Assembly: GCA_030141605.1 (NCBI GenBank)
Contig: JAQGDQ010001030.1
Location: 1 to 64,000 of the forward strand
Source of the DNA: Tubiluchus corallicola
Lineage: Eukaryota > Priapulida > Priapulimorpha > Priapulimorphida > Tubiluchidae
Direction of reading: 5' to 3'
Length of the DNA stretch: 64,000 bases
Part shown: positions 1-9,516 of the stretch, in pieces
How positions within the stretch are numbered: the first letter of the stretch is position 1
Layout of the letters: every line of letters starts with the position of its first letter
The notes under the pieces: model-generated
The model's input: only the letters and a program-made list of their open reading frames with translations
Databases searched by the model: none
Told to the model about the DNA's origin: nothing
Position numbers and translations under genes: made by a program

Positions 1-3000
1 CTTTTGCAGACTCCTCATGATTTTTTCCTTTCGCAAAACATAACACTCCCCGAGGCGGGACAGTACGGAACAGGCTTAGTATTCCTACCTATAGAAGAGA
101 AAGAGTCTGCTGTGTGCAGGGAGACATTAAACAAATATATTGAATCGGAGGAGCTAGAGGTAATAGAGTGGAGAGATGTGCCTGTTGACAGCTCTGTTAT
201 AGGAGATATTGCCCGTGGGGCAGAGCCAAAGATAGAGCAGGTGTTTGTAAAAGGGCGCTTTGAGCAGGATGTGCTGGAACGCAAACTATACCTTGCGCGT
301 AAGCGGACCGAGAAAGAGGTGCGCAATTCCGGGTTAAAAGGGAAGAAGGGGTTTTATATTCCGAGTCTATCTACAAAAATAATTATATACAAAGGGATGC
401 TTACTCCTGGTCAGCTTAGGGGGTATTACAAAGACCTGACGCATTCAGAGATGAAGAGTGCAATTGCCTTGGTGCATTCCCGCTTTAGTACCAATACTTT
501 TCCCACTTGGGATCTTGCGCAACCTTTTAGGATGGTAGCTCACAACGGGGAGATTAATACGGTGAGGGGTAACCGTTTGTGGATGCATGCCCGGGAGTCA
601 CTTATGCACTCCGAGCTGTTTGGGGATGACCTGAGTAAGCTATACCCAATCGTGGAGCCAGGAAAATCGGACTCTGCATCTTTTGATAATGTACTGGAGT
701 TTATGAGTATGGCAGGGCGAAGTATACCTCACTCTCTATGCATGATGATACCCGAGTCATTTAACGTTAAAAACCCTATACCTGATAGCCTAAAAGCATT
801 TTATGAGTACCATTCGACAATAATGGAGCCGTGGGACGGTCCCGCTTCAATACTATTTTCCGACGGACGGTATATAGGAGGTACCCTCGATCGTAATGGG
901 TTGAGGCCTTCAAGGTATGTCATAACAAAAAACGGGCTTATTGTTATGGGGTCTGAAGTTGGAGTACAGACATTTCCGCCAGAAGAGATAAAAGAGAAGG
1001 GGCGCTTGCGGCCAGGTAAAATATTATTGGTAGACACACAGCTTGGAATTATCATTCCCGACCAGGAGGTGAAAGCAGAGCTCAGCCGTAGAAACCCTTA
1101 TGCCAATTGGCTGAAAGAGAACATATTGATGATGGATGACATTGTTGTAAAGCAACGCGTATCTTCAGATATGGGTGATAACTTTGGGACCTATGCCAAA
1201 GTTTTTGGCTATACGACAGAGGAGATGGAGATGCTTATAAAGCCAATGGCGGAGAATGGAGTGGAACCCACAAACTCAATGGGCAATGATACTCCATTGG
1301 CAGTTTTTTCCGAGAAACCCAAGCGTTTTTTCAACTATTTCCGCCAAATGTTTGCCCAGGTAACAAACCCTGCTGTTGACCCGATCCGCGAAGGCCTAGT
1401 GATGTCTTTAACTAACTATGTTGGTGCACTTAGCAGCAATATCCTCAAGGAAACATCTAAACATTGCAAGCTGATTAAATTTCCCAGTCCACTTATTACC
1501 AATACAGACCTGGGCAAGATAAAAGATCTAAAGCATGAATCTTTCACTCATGCTACCATACCGATACTATTCTCTGCAAAAAAAGGAGTTGCAGGTTTTA
1601 AAGAGTCGTTTAACGAGATGCTTGAAAAGGCGGAGAAGGCAGTGGATGATAAAAAGAACTTTATTATCCTTTCTGACAGAAAAGTTTCAAAAGAACAGGC
1701 ACCAATACCTTCTTTACTTGCTGTTGCAGCTGTCCACCACCACCTTATTAAGGTGAAAAAGCGTATGCAGATAGGCATAATAGTGGAAAGCGCAGAGCCC
1801 CGTGAAGTAATGCACTTCGCATTACTGCTAGGATATGGTGCCAGTGCAGTAAACCCTTACTTTGCGTACGGAGTTATAGATAAGATGGTTCGCGAAAGCA
1901 GAATAAACGTTGAATATAAGGACGCACGTAAGAACTATATAAGGTCTATTGATAAAGGCTTATTGAAGGTTTTCTCTAAAATGGGGATTTCAACGCTTCG
2001 TTCTTATCACGGGGCACAAGTCTTTGAAGCTGTGGGTATTAGCGATAAATTAATAGACTTATACTTTAATGGTACTTCATCCAAAATTGGGGGAGTAGGT
2101 TTTGAAGAGGTGTGCAGGGAGTCCATGATGTCTCATATGGAAGCGTTTGCCAAAAGTAGGAATGCTGCCATGCCTTTAAATGCGGGAGAGTATCATTATA
2201 GGAGCAAAGGGGAGCATCATGCATGGAACCCTGAAGCTATTGCACTGCTGCAATGGTCTACCAAAACAAATGACTACAACATTTTCAAAAAATTCAGTTT
2301 GCTTGTGGATAAGGAAAATGCCAGGCCCTCATTTGTCCGTGGAGTTTTGAAGTGGAAAAAGAACCCTATATCTATTGATCAGGTAGAGCCGGTAGATGAT
2401 ATAATGAAAAGGTTTGTTACCGGAGCCATGTCATATGGGTCTATATCTAAAGAGGCGCATGAAGCACTCTCTATAGCAATGAATGAAATTGGGGGGCGCA
2501 GCAATACGGGTGAAGGGGGAGAGGATCCTGTCCGATTTGGAACGGAACGCAATTCCAAGATAAAACAGATAGCATCGGGGCGCTTTGGAGTAACAAACAA
2601 CTACCTTGTGAACGCAGAGGAGCTGCAAATAAAGATTGCCCAAGGGGCAAAACCAGGCGAAGGAGGACAACTACCTGGTTTCAAGGTAAATAAAATAATA
2701 GCAAAAACTAGAAGTTCAACACCTGGTATTACGCTAATATCCCCACCGCCACATCACGATATATACTCAATAGAGGATTTGGCACAGTTGATTTACGATT
2801 TAAAAAACGTAAATCCCAGAGCCAAAGTTTCAGTGAAGCTGGTTTCTGAAAATGGTGTTGGAACGGTGGCAGCAGGTGTTGCCAAAGGTTTCTCCGATAT
2901 AATTATAATAGCGGGTGCCGACGGAGGTACAGGAGCATCGCCTGTAAGTTCTATAAAACATGCAGGCTTACCGCCTGAGTTTGGTGTTGCAGAGGCCCAA

Positions 3001-4317
3001 CAGACACTTGTTATGAATAACCTGAGGGGTAGGGTAAAGCTACAAACAGACGGGCAGTTGAAAAATGGACGCGATGTAGTGTTGATGGGTATGCTTGGTG
3101 CAGAGGAATTTGGCTTCTCAACTAGCGCGCTTATAGCTTTGGGATGCGTGATGATGCGCAAATGTCATATGAACACCTGTCCTGCGGGCATAGCCACACA
3201 AAACAAGAAGTTGAGAAAGCGTTTTCTGGGGCATGCCCAGTATGTTATCAACTATTTCAGATTTATAGCTACTGAAATAAGAGAGCATATGGCGGAGGTA
3301 GGGGTAAGCTCTTTTGATGAGCTGGTGGGGCGCACTGATTTGCTGGAAATAAAGAAAGAGGTAATGAACTGGAAAATGAAAAATATTGATCTTTCCAGGC
3401 TGCTGTACTTTCCGAAAGATGCGAAAGAAAATCCTATTCATAATACTGGCCCAAACACGAAGGACCTGGATGATGTTATAGACAGAGAGCTTATACGTGA
3501 GGCGGACAAAGCGATAAAAAGTGGAGAGAAGGTTTGGATAGCTCACAGTATAAACAATGTAACGAGAAGTGTAGGCTCTATGCTTTCGGGGGAGATCTCC
3601 AGAGTACATGGGGAGGCAGGGCTGCCGGACAATACTATCAACTGCACGTTTAAGGGTTCGGCGGGGCAGAGTTTTGGTGCTTTCTTAGTAAGGGGCGTAT
3701 TATTGAGGCTGGAGGGCGAGTCGAATGACTACCTGGGTAAAGGATTGTCAGGAGGAAAAATTGTTGTTGTTCCCCCAATCGGCTCAACATTCAGGCCGGA
3801 TGAGAATATCATTGTGGGCAACACTACTCTATATGGAGCTACCGGAGGGGAGGTATATATAAGAGGTATCGCAGGTGAGAGGTTCTGTGTGCGTAATTCA
3901 GGTGCGAAAGCTGTTGTTGAGGGGGCAGGTGACCACTGCTGCGAATACATGACGGGGGGACGTACAGTAGTGCTGGGAGCCACAGGGCGTAACTTTGCAG
4001 CGGGGATGAGTGGTGGTATAGCCTACGTTTTGGACAATAATGGCGATTTTGATTACTATTGCAATAAAGGGCTTGTTGAGCTTTGTCCCGTTGAGGATAA
4101 GGCTGACATACAAGAGCTACAGGGGATGATCAGCAAGCATCTCACCTACACTCAAAGCGACCTGGCTGAAGAAATCCTGACGCATTGGTATGAGTATCTT
4201 CCACGTTTTGTTAAGGTTATACCTTTCGAGTACAAAAAAGTGATGGAGGAGATGAAGCTCAAAAAGCTCAAGAAGAAACTTGCTCTGACAGAAGATGATC
4301 CTGCACGCCATGAGTAA
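1..4317 (+). CDS. gltB: Glutamate synthase (NADPH) large subunit, 5' end cut by window edge
   Basis: Large (alpha) subunit of glutamate synthase: it releases ammonia from glutamine and makes glutamate from 2-oxoglutarate using electrons from GltD. The reading frame is open through base 1, and about 70 N-terminal residues, including the catalytic Cys1 of the glutaminase domain, lie outside the window. Visible parts in order are the amidotransferase core (HSRFSTNTFP, then AHNGEINTVRGN), the central domain, the FMN/synthase domain with the [3Fe-4S] ligands spaced C-x5-C-x4-C from about residue 1049 of the fragment (CVMMRKCHMNTC), and the C-terminal glycine-rich beta-helix (GGEVYIRGIAGE region). 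The TTG at 4 is only an internal codon. gltD follows after 37 nt, so the two form an operon. Family assignment is secure. Confidence 0.97.
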   Translation, partial: LLQTPHDFFLSQNITLPEAGQYGTGLVFLPIEEKESAVCRETLNKYIESEELEVIEWRDVPVDSSVIGDIARGAEPKIEQVFVKGRFEQDVLERKLYLARKRTEKEVRNSGLKGKKGFYIPSLSTKIIIYKGMLTPGQLRGYYKDLTHSEMKSAIALVHSRFSTNTFPTWDLAQPFRMVAHNGEINTVRGNRLWMHARESLMHSELFGDDLSKLYPIVEPGKSDSASFDNVLEFMSMAGRSIPHSLCMMIPESFNVKNPIPDSLKAFYEYHSTIMEPWDGPASILFSDGRYIGGTLDRNGLRPSRYVITKNGLIVMGSEVGVQTFPPEEIKEKGRLRPGKILLVDTQLGIIIPDQEVKAELSRRNPYANWLKENILMMDDIVVKQRVSSDMGDNFGTYAKVFGYTTEEMEMLIKPMAENGVEPTNSMGNDTPLAVFSEKPKRFFNYFRQMFAQVTNPAVDPIREGLVMSLTNYVGALSSNILKETSKHCKLIKFPSPLITNTDLGKIKDLKHESFTHATIPILFSAKKGVAGFKESFNEMLEKAEKAVDDKKNFIILSDRKVSKEQAPIPSLLAVAAVHHHLIKVKKRMQIGIIVESAEPREVMHFALLLGYGASAVNPYFAYGVIDKMVRESRINVEYKDARKNYIRSIDKGLLKVFSKMGISTLRSYHGAQVFEAVGISDKLIDLYFNGTSSKIGGVGFEEVCRESMMSHMEAFAKSRNAAMPLNAGEYHYRSKGEHHAWNPEAIALLQWSTKTNDYNIFKKFSLLVDKENARPSFVRGVLKWKKNPISIDQVEPVDDIMKRFVTGAMSYGSISKEAHEALSIAMNEIGGRSNTGEGGEDPVRFGTERNSKIKQIASGRFGVTNNYLVNAEELQIKIAQGAKPGEGGQLPGFKVNKIIAKTRSSTPGITLISPPPHHDIYSIEDLAQLIYDLKNVNPRAKVSVKLVSENGVGTVAAGVAKGFSDIIIIAGADGGTGASPVSSIKHAGLPPEFGVAEAQQTLVMNNLRGRVKLQTDGQLKNGRDVVLMGMLGAEEFGFSTSALIALGCVMMRKCHMNTCPAGIATQNKKLRKRFLGHAQYVINYFRFIATEIREHMAEVGVSSFDELVGRTDLLEIKKEVMNWKMKNIDLSRLLYFPKDAKENPIHNTGPNTKDLDDVIDRELIREADKAIKSGEKVWIAHSINNVTRSVGSMLSGEISRVHGEAGLPDNTINCTFKGSAGQSFGAFLVRGVLLRLEGESNDYLGKGLSGGKIVVVPPIGSTFRPDENIIVGNTTLYGATGGEVYIRGIAGERFCVRNSGAKAVVEGAGDHCCEYMTGGRTVVLGATGRNFAAGMSGGIAYVLDNNGDFDYYCNKGLVELCPVEDKADIQELQGMISKHLTYTQSDLAEEILTHWYEYLPRFVKVIPFEYKKVMEEMKLKKLKKKLALTEDDPARHE

Positions 4318-4354
4318 GTGACGGGTATATTTGAACGACAAAAAAGTGTTAATA

Positions 4355-5767
4355 ATGGGAAATCCAAAGGGTTTTATAGAGATAAAAAGGAAAGAGGGTG
4401 GGTACCGCCCTGTAAGTGAAAGAGTACATGACTACGGAGAGGTAGAGCAAACTCTTAATGAGAAAGATAGGCAGGAACAGGCTTCGAGATGTATGGATTG
4501 TGGTGTTCCGTTTTGTCACTGGGCCTGCCCTGTCCACAGCATAATCCCTGAGTGGCAGGATGCGATATATAGGGGTAGATGGCAAGAAGCTTATGAAATA
4601 CTGATCTCAACTAACAGCTTTCCTGAGTTTACTGGCCGCGTATGTCCTGCCCTGTGTGAGCAGTCGTGTGTACTGGCAATTCATGACGAGCATGTGACAA
4701 TCCGCGAGAACGAGTGCTCGGTTGTTGAGAAAGCATTTAGTATGGGGTATGCCCGCCCCAGAGTACCTCAAAAGAGAACAGGCCTGGAGGTTGCGGTGGT
4801 AGGTTCCGGTCCTGCCGGCCTGTCTGTAGCAGACAGGCTCAACCAGTTGGGGCACAAGGTGACCGTTTTTGAACAGGATGACGCTATTGGAGGGTTGCTA
4901 AGATATGGTATACCTGATTTTAAGCTAAATAAAACTTTTATTGACCGTAGAGTCAGACTTTTTACAGAGGAGGGTATAGACTTCAAAACGGGAGTAAACG
5001 TTGGAGTAGATATTACCGCTGATGAACTTCTAAAAAAGTTTAACGCAGTTTGCCTGGCTTGTGGAGCAGCACTTCCGCGCGACTTGAATGTTGAGGGCAG
5101 GGAGCTTGATGGTGCCTATTTCGCTATGGATTTTCTCAAACAGCAAAACAGGATTATAAGAGGTGATGAGATATCCAAAGATAACATCATATCTGCCAAA
5201 GGTAAAAAGGTGTTGGTAATAGGTGGTGGCGATACCGGTTCGGACTGTGTAGGCACCTCTATACGCCAAAAAGCCAAGTCTGTTATACAAATAGAGATCC
5301 TTCCAAAACCACCGGTAAAGCGCTCCCCTGATAACCCCTGGCCATATTGGCCCCAGACACTTAGAAGCTCAAGCTCACACGAAGAGGGGTGTGAAAGAAG
5401 GTGGAGCCTGGCAACAAAAAAGTTGATAGGAGATGGTGGCAGGCTTACAGGTGCAGAGGTTGTTCAGGTTGAATGGAAAACAGAGAATAGCCGTTACATC
5501 ATGAAAGAGATAGAGGGAACAAATGAAATTATAGAAGCAGATTTGTTATTATTGGCTATGGGGTTTACCTCTCCGGTTCATGAAGGCCTTTTAGACAGTC
5601 TGGGTGTGAAATATGATGAACGCGGCAACGTTAAGTCTTCAGATGGCGCCACCAATATTGATAAGGTATTTGTAGCAGGTGATGCTACCATAGGGGCAAG
5701 CCTTGTAGTTCACGCTATAAATTCAGGTAACAGCACTGCGCAAAAGATAGCTAGCTATTTAAAATAA
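4355..5767 (+). CDS. gltD: Glutamate synthase small subunit
   Basis: Small (beta) subunit of glutamate synthase; it oxidises NADPH and passes electrons through FAD and iron-sulfur clusters to GltB. The N-terminus carries the cysteine-rich 4Fe-4S region (CMDCGVPFCHWACP, then a further C-x3-C), followed by an FAD-binding GSGPAGLS motif and a second dinucleotide site GGGDTGSDC. The ATG at 4355 gives the usual family start MGNPKGF; an in-frame TTG at 4331 would add eight residues and fits the family less well. At 470 aa the length is normal. It lies directly downstream of gltB in one operon. Confidence 0.96.
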   Translation: MGNPKGFIEIKRKEGGYRPVSERVHDYGEVEQTLNEKDRQEQASRCMDCGVPFCHWACPVHSIIPEWQDAIYRGRWQEAYEILISTNSFPEFTGRVCPALCEQSCVLAIHDEHVTIRENECSVVEKAFSMGYARPRVPQKRTGLEVAVVGSGPAGLSVADRLNQLGHKVTVFEQDDAIGGLLRYGIPDFKLNKTFIDRRVRLFTEEGIDFKTGVNVGVDITADELLKKFNAVCLACGAALPRDLNVEGRELDGAYFAMDFLKQQNRIIRGDEISKDNIISAKGKKVLVIGGGDTGSDCVGTSIRQKAKSVIQIEILPKPPVKRSPDNPWPYWPQTLRSSSSHEEGCERRWSLATKKLIGDGGRLTGAEVVQVEWKTENSRYIMKEIEGTNEIIEADLLLLAMGFTSPVHEGLLDSLGVKYDERGNVKSSDGATNIDKVFVAGDATIGASLVVHAINSGNSTAQKIASYLK

Positions 5768-5794
5768 GCTATAGGCTTTCTGTCCTGCTTATGA

Positions 5795-5813
5795 TGTAAA
5801 GCTAAGCTTTACA
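5795..5813. terminator. Hairpin after gltD, weak terminator candidate
   Basis: A perfect 8-bp inverted repeat (TGTAAAGC, loop TAA, GCTTTACA) starts 28 nt after the gltD stop. No clear T-run follows, so termination is a guess from position and symmetry. Confidence 0.35.
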
Positions 5814-5831
5814 CCATAAAAATACATTATT

Positions 5832-6578
5832 TTGACCGAAACAGGAGACAAATTAGTTGTATCATTGATAGATTACTTAAAATGGTTAGGGTTTAAAAAT
5901 GTTAGGAACTGCGATTTAAGTAAATCAAAAACTGATATTTTAGAGGAAGATATACAAGTTAAACTTGATAATGGATTATTGGTAATTGAATGTAAAGGAA
6001 TAGTTGGCACATCTACTGACAACCATTGCAGTCAAATTTCTAAAATAAAGACTAGAAGATGTAAAGAGAGGAATAAGCTTGGCGTACACGCACTTTACGT
6101 TGTAAACCATCAAAGGAATTTACCACCTTTAGAGAGGAAGAACCCACCTTTTACAGAGAATCAAATTACTGATGCGAATCATGAGGAAAGAGGACTTTTA
6201 TCAACGTGGCAATTATTCAATTTGTACTTAGAAATTAAAATTGGCATTTTATCGAAAGAAGAAGCCAGATCTCAAATTATTAAACATGGGCTAATAAGCT
6301 TTAGACCCAAGAACCTTGAATTAATTGGTAAACCTGTGGAAATACTAAAGGGTGGTACTGTTTGCATAATAAAAATTAAGAGTCTTCAACTGAAAATTGG
6401 AGATGAAATTTATTCTGAAAAAAATGGACGATTTAATAAACATGTAATTAAGGAAATTAAAATAGATGACAAACCTGTGAATACTGCAAATAGTGGAGAA
6501 TTAGGAATACAGCTTGACTCTAAAATTGAAAAGAAAACCGAACTGTGGAAAAAACCAGCAGTTAATAAGTGGTCATAA
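5832..6578 (+). CDS. Nuclease-fold (PD-(D/E)XK-like) protein, probably missing its N-terminal part
   Basis: A 248-residue protein of unproven function. Near its start it has an acidic residue followed by a beta-strand ending in VIECKG, the D...ExK layout of the PD-(D/E)XK restriction-endonuclease fold. A stretch around GTSTDNHCSQISKIKTRR and a block NHQRNLPPLERKNPPFTENQI look conserved. The frame is closed by TAA at 5817-5819, and the only start nearby is the TTG at 5832, so the protein begins abruptly next to the nuclease core. From memory, proteins with this layout are often longer at the front, so this is likely a 5'-truncated gene. It is AT-rich compared with gltD, and its position between gltD and a broken Fic gene suggests acquired DNA. 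Confidence 0.5.
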   Translation: MTETGDKLVVSLIDYLKWLGFKNVRNCDLSKSKTDILEEDIQVKLDNGLLVIECKGIVGTSTDNHCSQISKIKTRRCKERNKLGVHALYVVNHQRNLPPLERKNPPFTENQITDANHEERGLLSTWQLFNLYLEIKIGILSKEEARSQIIKHGLISFRPKNLELIGKPVEILKGGTVCIIKIKSLQLKIGDEIYSEKNGRFNKHVIKEIKIDDKPVNTANSGELGIQLDSKIEKKTELWKKPAVNKWS

Positions 6579-6807
6579 AACATTTGGGGTGAAGTGATTG
6601 TTCAGGCATCCTACCACACATCAACTTTTTGCAACAGTGGATAAAAGCGTAGCCCACTCACCCAAATATTTCATACCGCAAATACGTTGTGGAGCATTTG
6701 GTCGAACCACTATCGTATAAAATAAGCTCATATCGTATCATATTGTCGAATATTTCAGTGAATAAAACGAATCGTATCGTATTGGACTAAGGTCTTTATT
6801 TAAATGA

Positions 6808-6815
6808 TATATTTG
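6808..6815 (+). promoter_or_regulatory. Bacteroidetes -7 element before the Fic pseudogene
   Basis: TATATTTG matches the Bacteroidetes -7 consensus TAnnTTTG, 4 nt before the pseudogene's ATG. The nearest -33-like ATTG (6781-6784) is 23 nt upstream, slightly too far, so this is a weak call. Confidence 0.3.
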
Positions 6816-6819
6816 TAGT

Positions 6820-7219
6820 ATGAAAAATAAAGTTCATACATCTTTACTAAGCACTGACTGGGAGCTAATTCGACTGATTAGTCAGATTGATCGATTTGAC
6901 GCTTCATGGACGACAATAGAAAAGAGAGAAGGTCAAAGTTTAAAGTAATTGAAAGCGATTGCTACAGTTCGTAGTACAGGGCTGGCATGAAACACATAGT
7001 TTGGTAAAATGCGCCTTATTTGCATATGAACTTGTCACTATTCACCCATTTCAGGACGGAAACGGACGATTGAGCAGACTGATTTCGACTTTACTTCTGT
7101 TGAAACATGGTTACAAGTGGATTCAATATGTAAGTTTGGAGCATGAAAAGATGGGTTTTGCAAAAGGCCTCAGAGGTTTAAATGTTGGCCGTGAGTATAA
7201 AATTCAGCAATATTATTAA
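6820..7219 (+). pseudogene. Decayed Fic-family gene
   Basis: Remains of a Fic-domain (AMP-transferase-type) gene. The first piece, 6820-6948, starts with ATG and ends at a premature TAA (6946-6948). Reading on in the same frame still gives family-like residues up to a TGA at 6988-6990. The second piece is in another frame, ends at 7219, and carries the complete Fic core motif HPFQDGNGRLSRL, after which the protein soon ends. The stretch normally lying between the front and the core is largely missing, and the C-terminal winged-helix region seen in the intact relative at 15728-16792 is absent. So there is at least one nonsense change, one frame change or deletion, and a lost 3' end. It cannot make an active enzyme. 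Confidence 0.75.
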
Positions 7220-7224
7220 TTATT

Positions 7225-8712
7225 ATGACTAAAAGGAATTTTCTTGCATTTGATCTTGGTGCATCTAATGGGCGAGCTATGCTTGGGAGTATCTCAAATG
7301 GTAAAGTCTGTCTAAAGGAGGTGCACCGGTTTTCAAATAAGATGGTTATTGTCAATGGGCACTACTACTGGAATATATTTAGTCTATTTGAGGAGTTGAA
7401 AACCGGGCTTAAAAGTTGTATCAAAGATTACGGTGTGCAGCCGGAATCAATTGGTATTGATACCTGGGGAGTTGATATTGCTCTTCTCGATAGGGATGGT
7501 ATGATTGCGGGGCTTCCTAATGCATACCGGGACCACCGTACCGACACAGCTATGGAGGAGTTTTTTAAAATAATTCCGCGTGATAAGCTCTACATGATGA
7601 CAGGCGTTCAACTTATGCAGTTTAATACGCTTTTTCAACTTTTTTCAATGGTGCGGGACAGCTCTCCTCAACTGGAAATAGCCAAAGATATTCTTTTTAT
7701 GCCTGATGCCCTGGGCTATTTATTTACCGGCATAAAAAGGAATGAATTTACTATTGCCAGCACTTCGCAACTGCTAAAACCGGGGAAGCCAGAGTATGAA
7801 AATAGACTATTTGAAGCGATAGGTGTTGATTCCGGATTGATGCAGGAAATAGCGCTTCCCGGAACAGTATTAGGGAATATAAAGCCCGATATTGCGGATG
7901 AATTGGGGAGTAGTAAGATACCTGTTATTACCGTTGCAGGCCACGATACAGCATCGGCTGTGGCTTCCGTACCATCAATTGATAAAAACATGGCTTTTAT
8001 AAGCTCTGGAACATGGTCATTGATGGGAATTGAGAGCGACAGACCACTGATATCAGAAGAGACATTAAAATTAAACTACACAAACGAAGGTGGGGTAGAA
8101 GGGACAACGCGGTTTCTGAAAAATATAGTAGGGCTGTGGCTATTGCAAGAATGCCGGAGAGTGTGGGCAGCAGAGAAAAGCTACACATGGACAGAAATGG
8201 TTAGCATAAGCACACAGGCTGAACCATTTAGACACCTGGTAGATACAGATGACAATAGGTTCCTTAACCCTGAAAACATGCCTGAGGCAATAAAACAGTT
8301 TTGCGAAGAGACAGAGCAGGAGATTCCTTCAACACACGGGCAGATAATACGATGTATCTTTGAGAGTCTTGCCCTAAAATACAGGCATGTACTAGAGCAG
8401 ATAAAGAGAGTATCTCCCCACAGAATAGAGAAAATACACATTATCGGTGGCGGGGTAAAAAACAGCCTACTGTGCCAATACACTGCAAATGCAACGGGGC
8501 TGAAAGTCATTGCAGGCCCTATCGAAGCTGCTGCAATAGGTAACATTCTAATGCAGGCAAAAGCCATGGGTGTTGTAGATACACTACAAGAGGTAAGGGG
8601 TATGGTTGAACTGTCTGTAGGAGTAAAATGTTACATGCCCGAAAATGCTTCGGAATGGGACAGGCAGTATCACTGTATATACAAAAATATAGCGAAAAAG
8701 TTGAATGTGTAA
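7225..8712 (+). CDS. rhaB: Rhamnulokinase
   Basis: FGGY-family sugar kinase that phosphorylates L-rhamnulose at C1 with ATP in the cytoplasm. The N-terminal phosphate-binding motif FDLGASNGRAM is the rhamnulokinase version, followed by GIDTWGVDIALLD, the central AGHDTASAVASVP and the C-terminal IHIIGGGVKNSLLCQYTAN. At 495 aa the length is usual. The start lies 5 nt after the Fic pseudogene. No rhamnose isomerase, aldolase or transporter lies nearby, so the gene stands alone here; it could act on a related deoxy-ketose. The annotation rests on motif agreement. Confidence 0.9.
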   Translation: MTKRNFLAFDLGASNGRAMLGSISNGKVCLKEVHRFSNKMVIVNGHYYWNIFSLFEELKTGLKSCIKDYGVQPESIGIDTWGVDIALLDRDGMIAGLPNAYRDHRTDTAMEEFFKIIPRDKLYMMTGVQLMQFNTLFQLFSMVRDSSPQLEIAKDILFMPDALGYLFTGIKRNEFTIASTSQLLKPGKPEYENRLFEAIGVDSGLMQEIALPGTVLGNIKPDIADELGSSKIPVITVAGHDTASAVASVPSIDKNMAFISSGTWSLMGIESDRPLISEETLKLNYTNEGGVEGTTRFLKNIVGLWLLQECRRVWAAEKSYTWTEMVSISTQAEPFRHLVDTDDNRFLNPENMPEAIKQFCEETEQEIPSTHGQIIRCIFESLALKYRHVLEQIKRVSPHRIEKIHIIGGGVKNSLLCQYTANATGLKVIAGPIEAAAIGNILMQAKAMGVVDTLQEVRGMVELSVGVKCYMPENASEWDRQYHCIYKNIAKKLNV

Positions 8713-8731
8713 AGATTATTTATTACCTTTG
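8700..8731 (+). promoter_or_regulatory. Bacteroidetes-type promoter of the small barrel gene
   Basis: A -33-like GTTG (8700-8703) and a -7 element TACCTTTG (8724-8731) are separated by 20 nt, as in the Bacteroidetes sigma factor consensus TTTG-N19-21-TAnnTTTG. The -33 overlaps the end of rhaB, and the gene at 8769 starts 37 nt after the -7 box. Confidence 0.6.
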
Positions 8732-8768
8732 ATATATTCGCATAAGTTTAAAATTAAACAACAAAATC

Positions 8769-9299
8769 ATGAAAAAGCAGATGAGAGTTGAAGGTGCTTT
8801 ATCAATCAAAAAGGCATTATTTTTACTTGCAATTGTCACTGGAATTGGGACAATGGTTTCAGCGCAAGATGTTGTTAAACCACGTGCACTCGGATTGCGC
8901 TTTGGTGCCGTAAACGGTGCAAGCTATGAGTTGTCTTATCAGCACGGCCTGAACACCCAAAACCGTTTGGAGTTTGATCTGGGGATAAAGTCTAAAAAAG
9001 ATAACTATAACGCATGGTGGCTGGTTGGTATTTATCAGTGGGTGTGGAACATTAGCAGCATTAGTGACAGCTTTAACTGGTATGTAGGCCCCGGTGCAAA
9101 AATTGGTACCACCACTATAAAATCCCCAAGTGAAACAAAATTCTTTATGGCAGCAGCAGGCAATATTGGCATAGAGTATGTATTTGACTTTGGACTGCAG
9201 CTATCATTAGACACGAGGCCTGAAATAGGTATATTTAACCACTATAATAATGATTTTCTTAATTTTGAACTAGCTTTGGGAGCAAGATATCAGTTTTAA
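8769..9299 (+). CDS. Small outer-membrane beta-barrel protein (hypothetical)
   Basis: A 176-residue exported protein without a recognised function. An N-terminal signal peptide (hydrophobic LFLLAIVTGIGTMVSAQ, cleavage after a residue before QDV) is followed by short alternating amphipathic strands and a C-terminal strand ending in ARYQF, whose terminal Phe is typical of outer-membrane barrels recognised by the BAM complex. It has its own promoter at 8700-8731 and is therefore probably transcribed apart from rhaB. Barrel topology is inferred from the strand pattern. Confidence 0.65.
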   Translation: MKKQMRVEGALSIKKALFLLAIVTGIGTMVSAQDVVKPRALGLRFGAVNGASYELSYQHGLNTQNRLEFDLGIKSKKDNYNAWWLVGIYQWVWNISSISDSFNWYVGPGAKIGTTTIKSPSETKFFMAAAGNIGIEYVFDFGLQLSLDTRPEIGIFNHYNNDFLNFELALGARYQF

Positions 9300-9416
9300 A
9301 GCTCCTTTCGCAGAAACAAAACTTATGAGTTAGATAAATAATTGAAAATTTTGCTTGCTTGGATGGATGGAGGTCAGATTACATTGAATTTCACCCTATC
9401 AGCAACAAACAATATT

Positions 9417-9460
9417 AATATGGGAGAAGATGGTCAAAAAAGCCTGCCTTCTCCCATATT
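9417..9460. repeat. Perfect 13-bp inverted repeat upstream of the flippase gene
   Basis: AATATGGGAGAAG (9417-9429) and its exact complement CTTCTCCCATATT (9448-9460) enclose an 18-nt loop. No T-run follows directly; a run of T occurs at 9475-9482. It lies between the barrel gene and the flippase and could be a terminator, an attenuator or an mRNA-stability hairpin. Confidence 0.7.
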
Positions 9461-9516
9461 GTTGATATACAGTATTTTTTTGCAAAGACCCTCAGTGAAG
9501 ATGAAGCAGGTAGTGT

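Noticed and set aside
3118-3609. 163-codon minus-strand frame inside gltB
   Set aside because: It lies fully opposite conserved gltB coding sequence, so it is a shadow frame.
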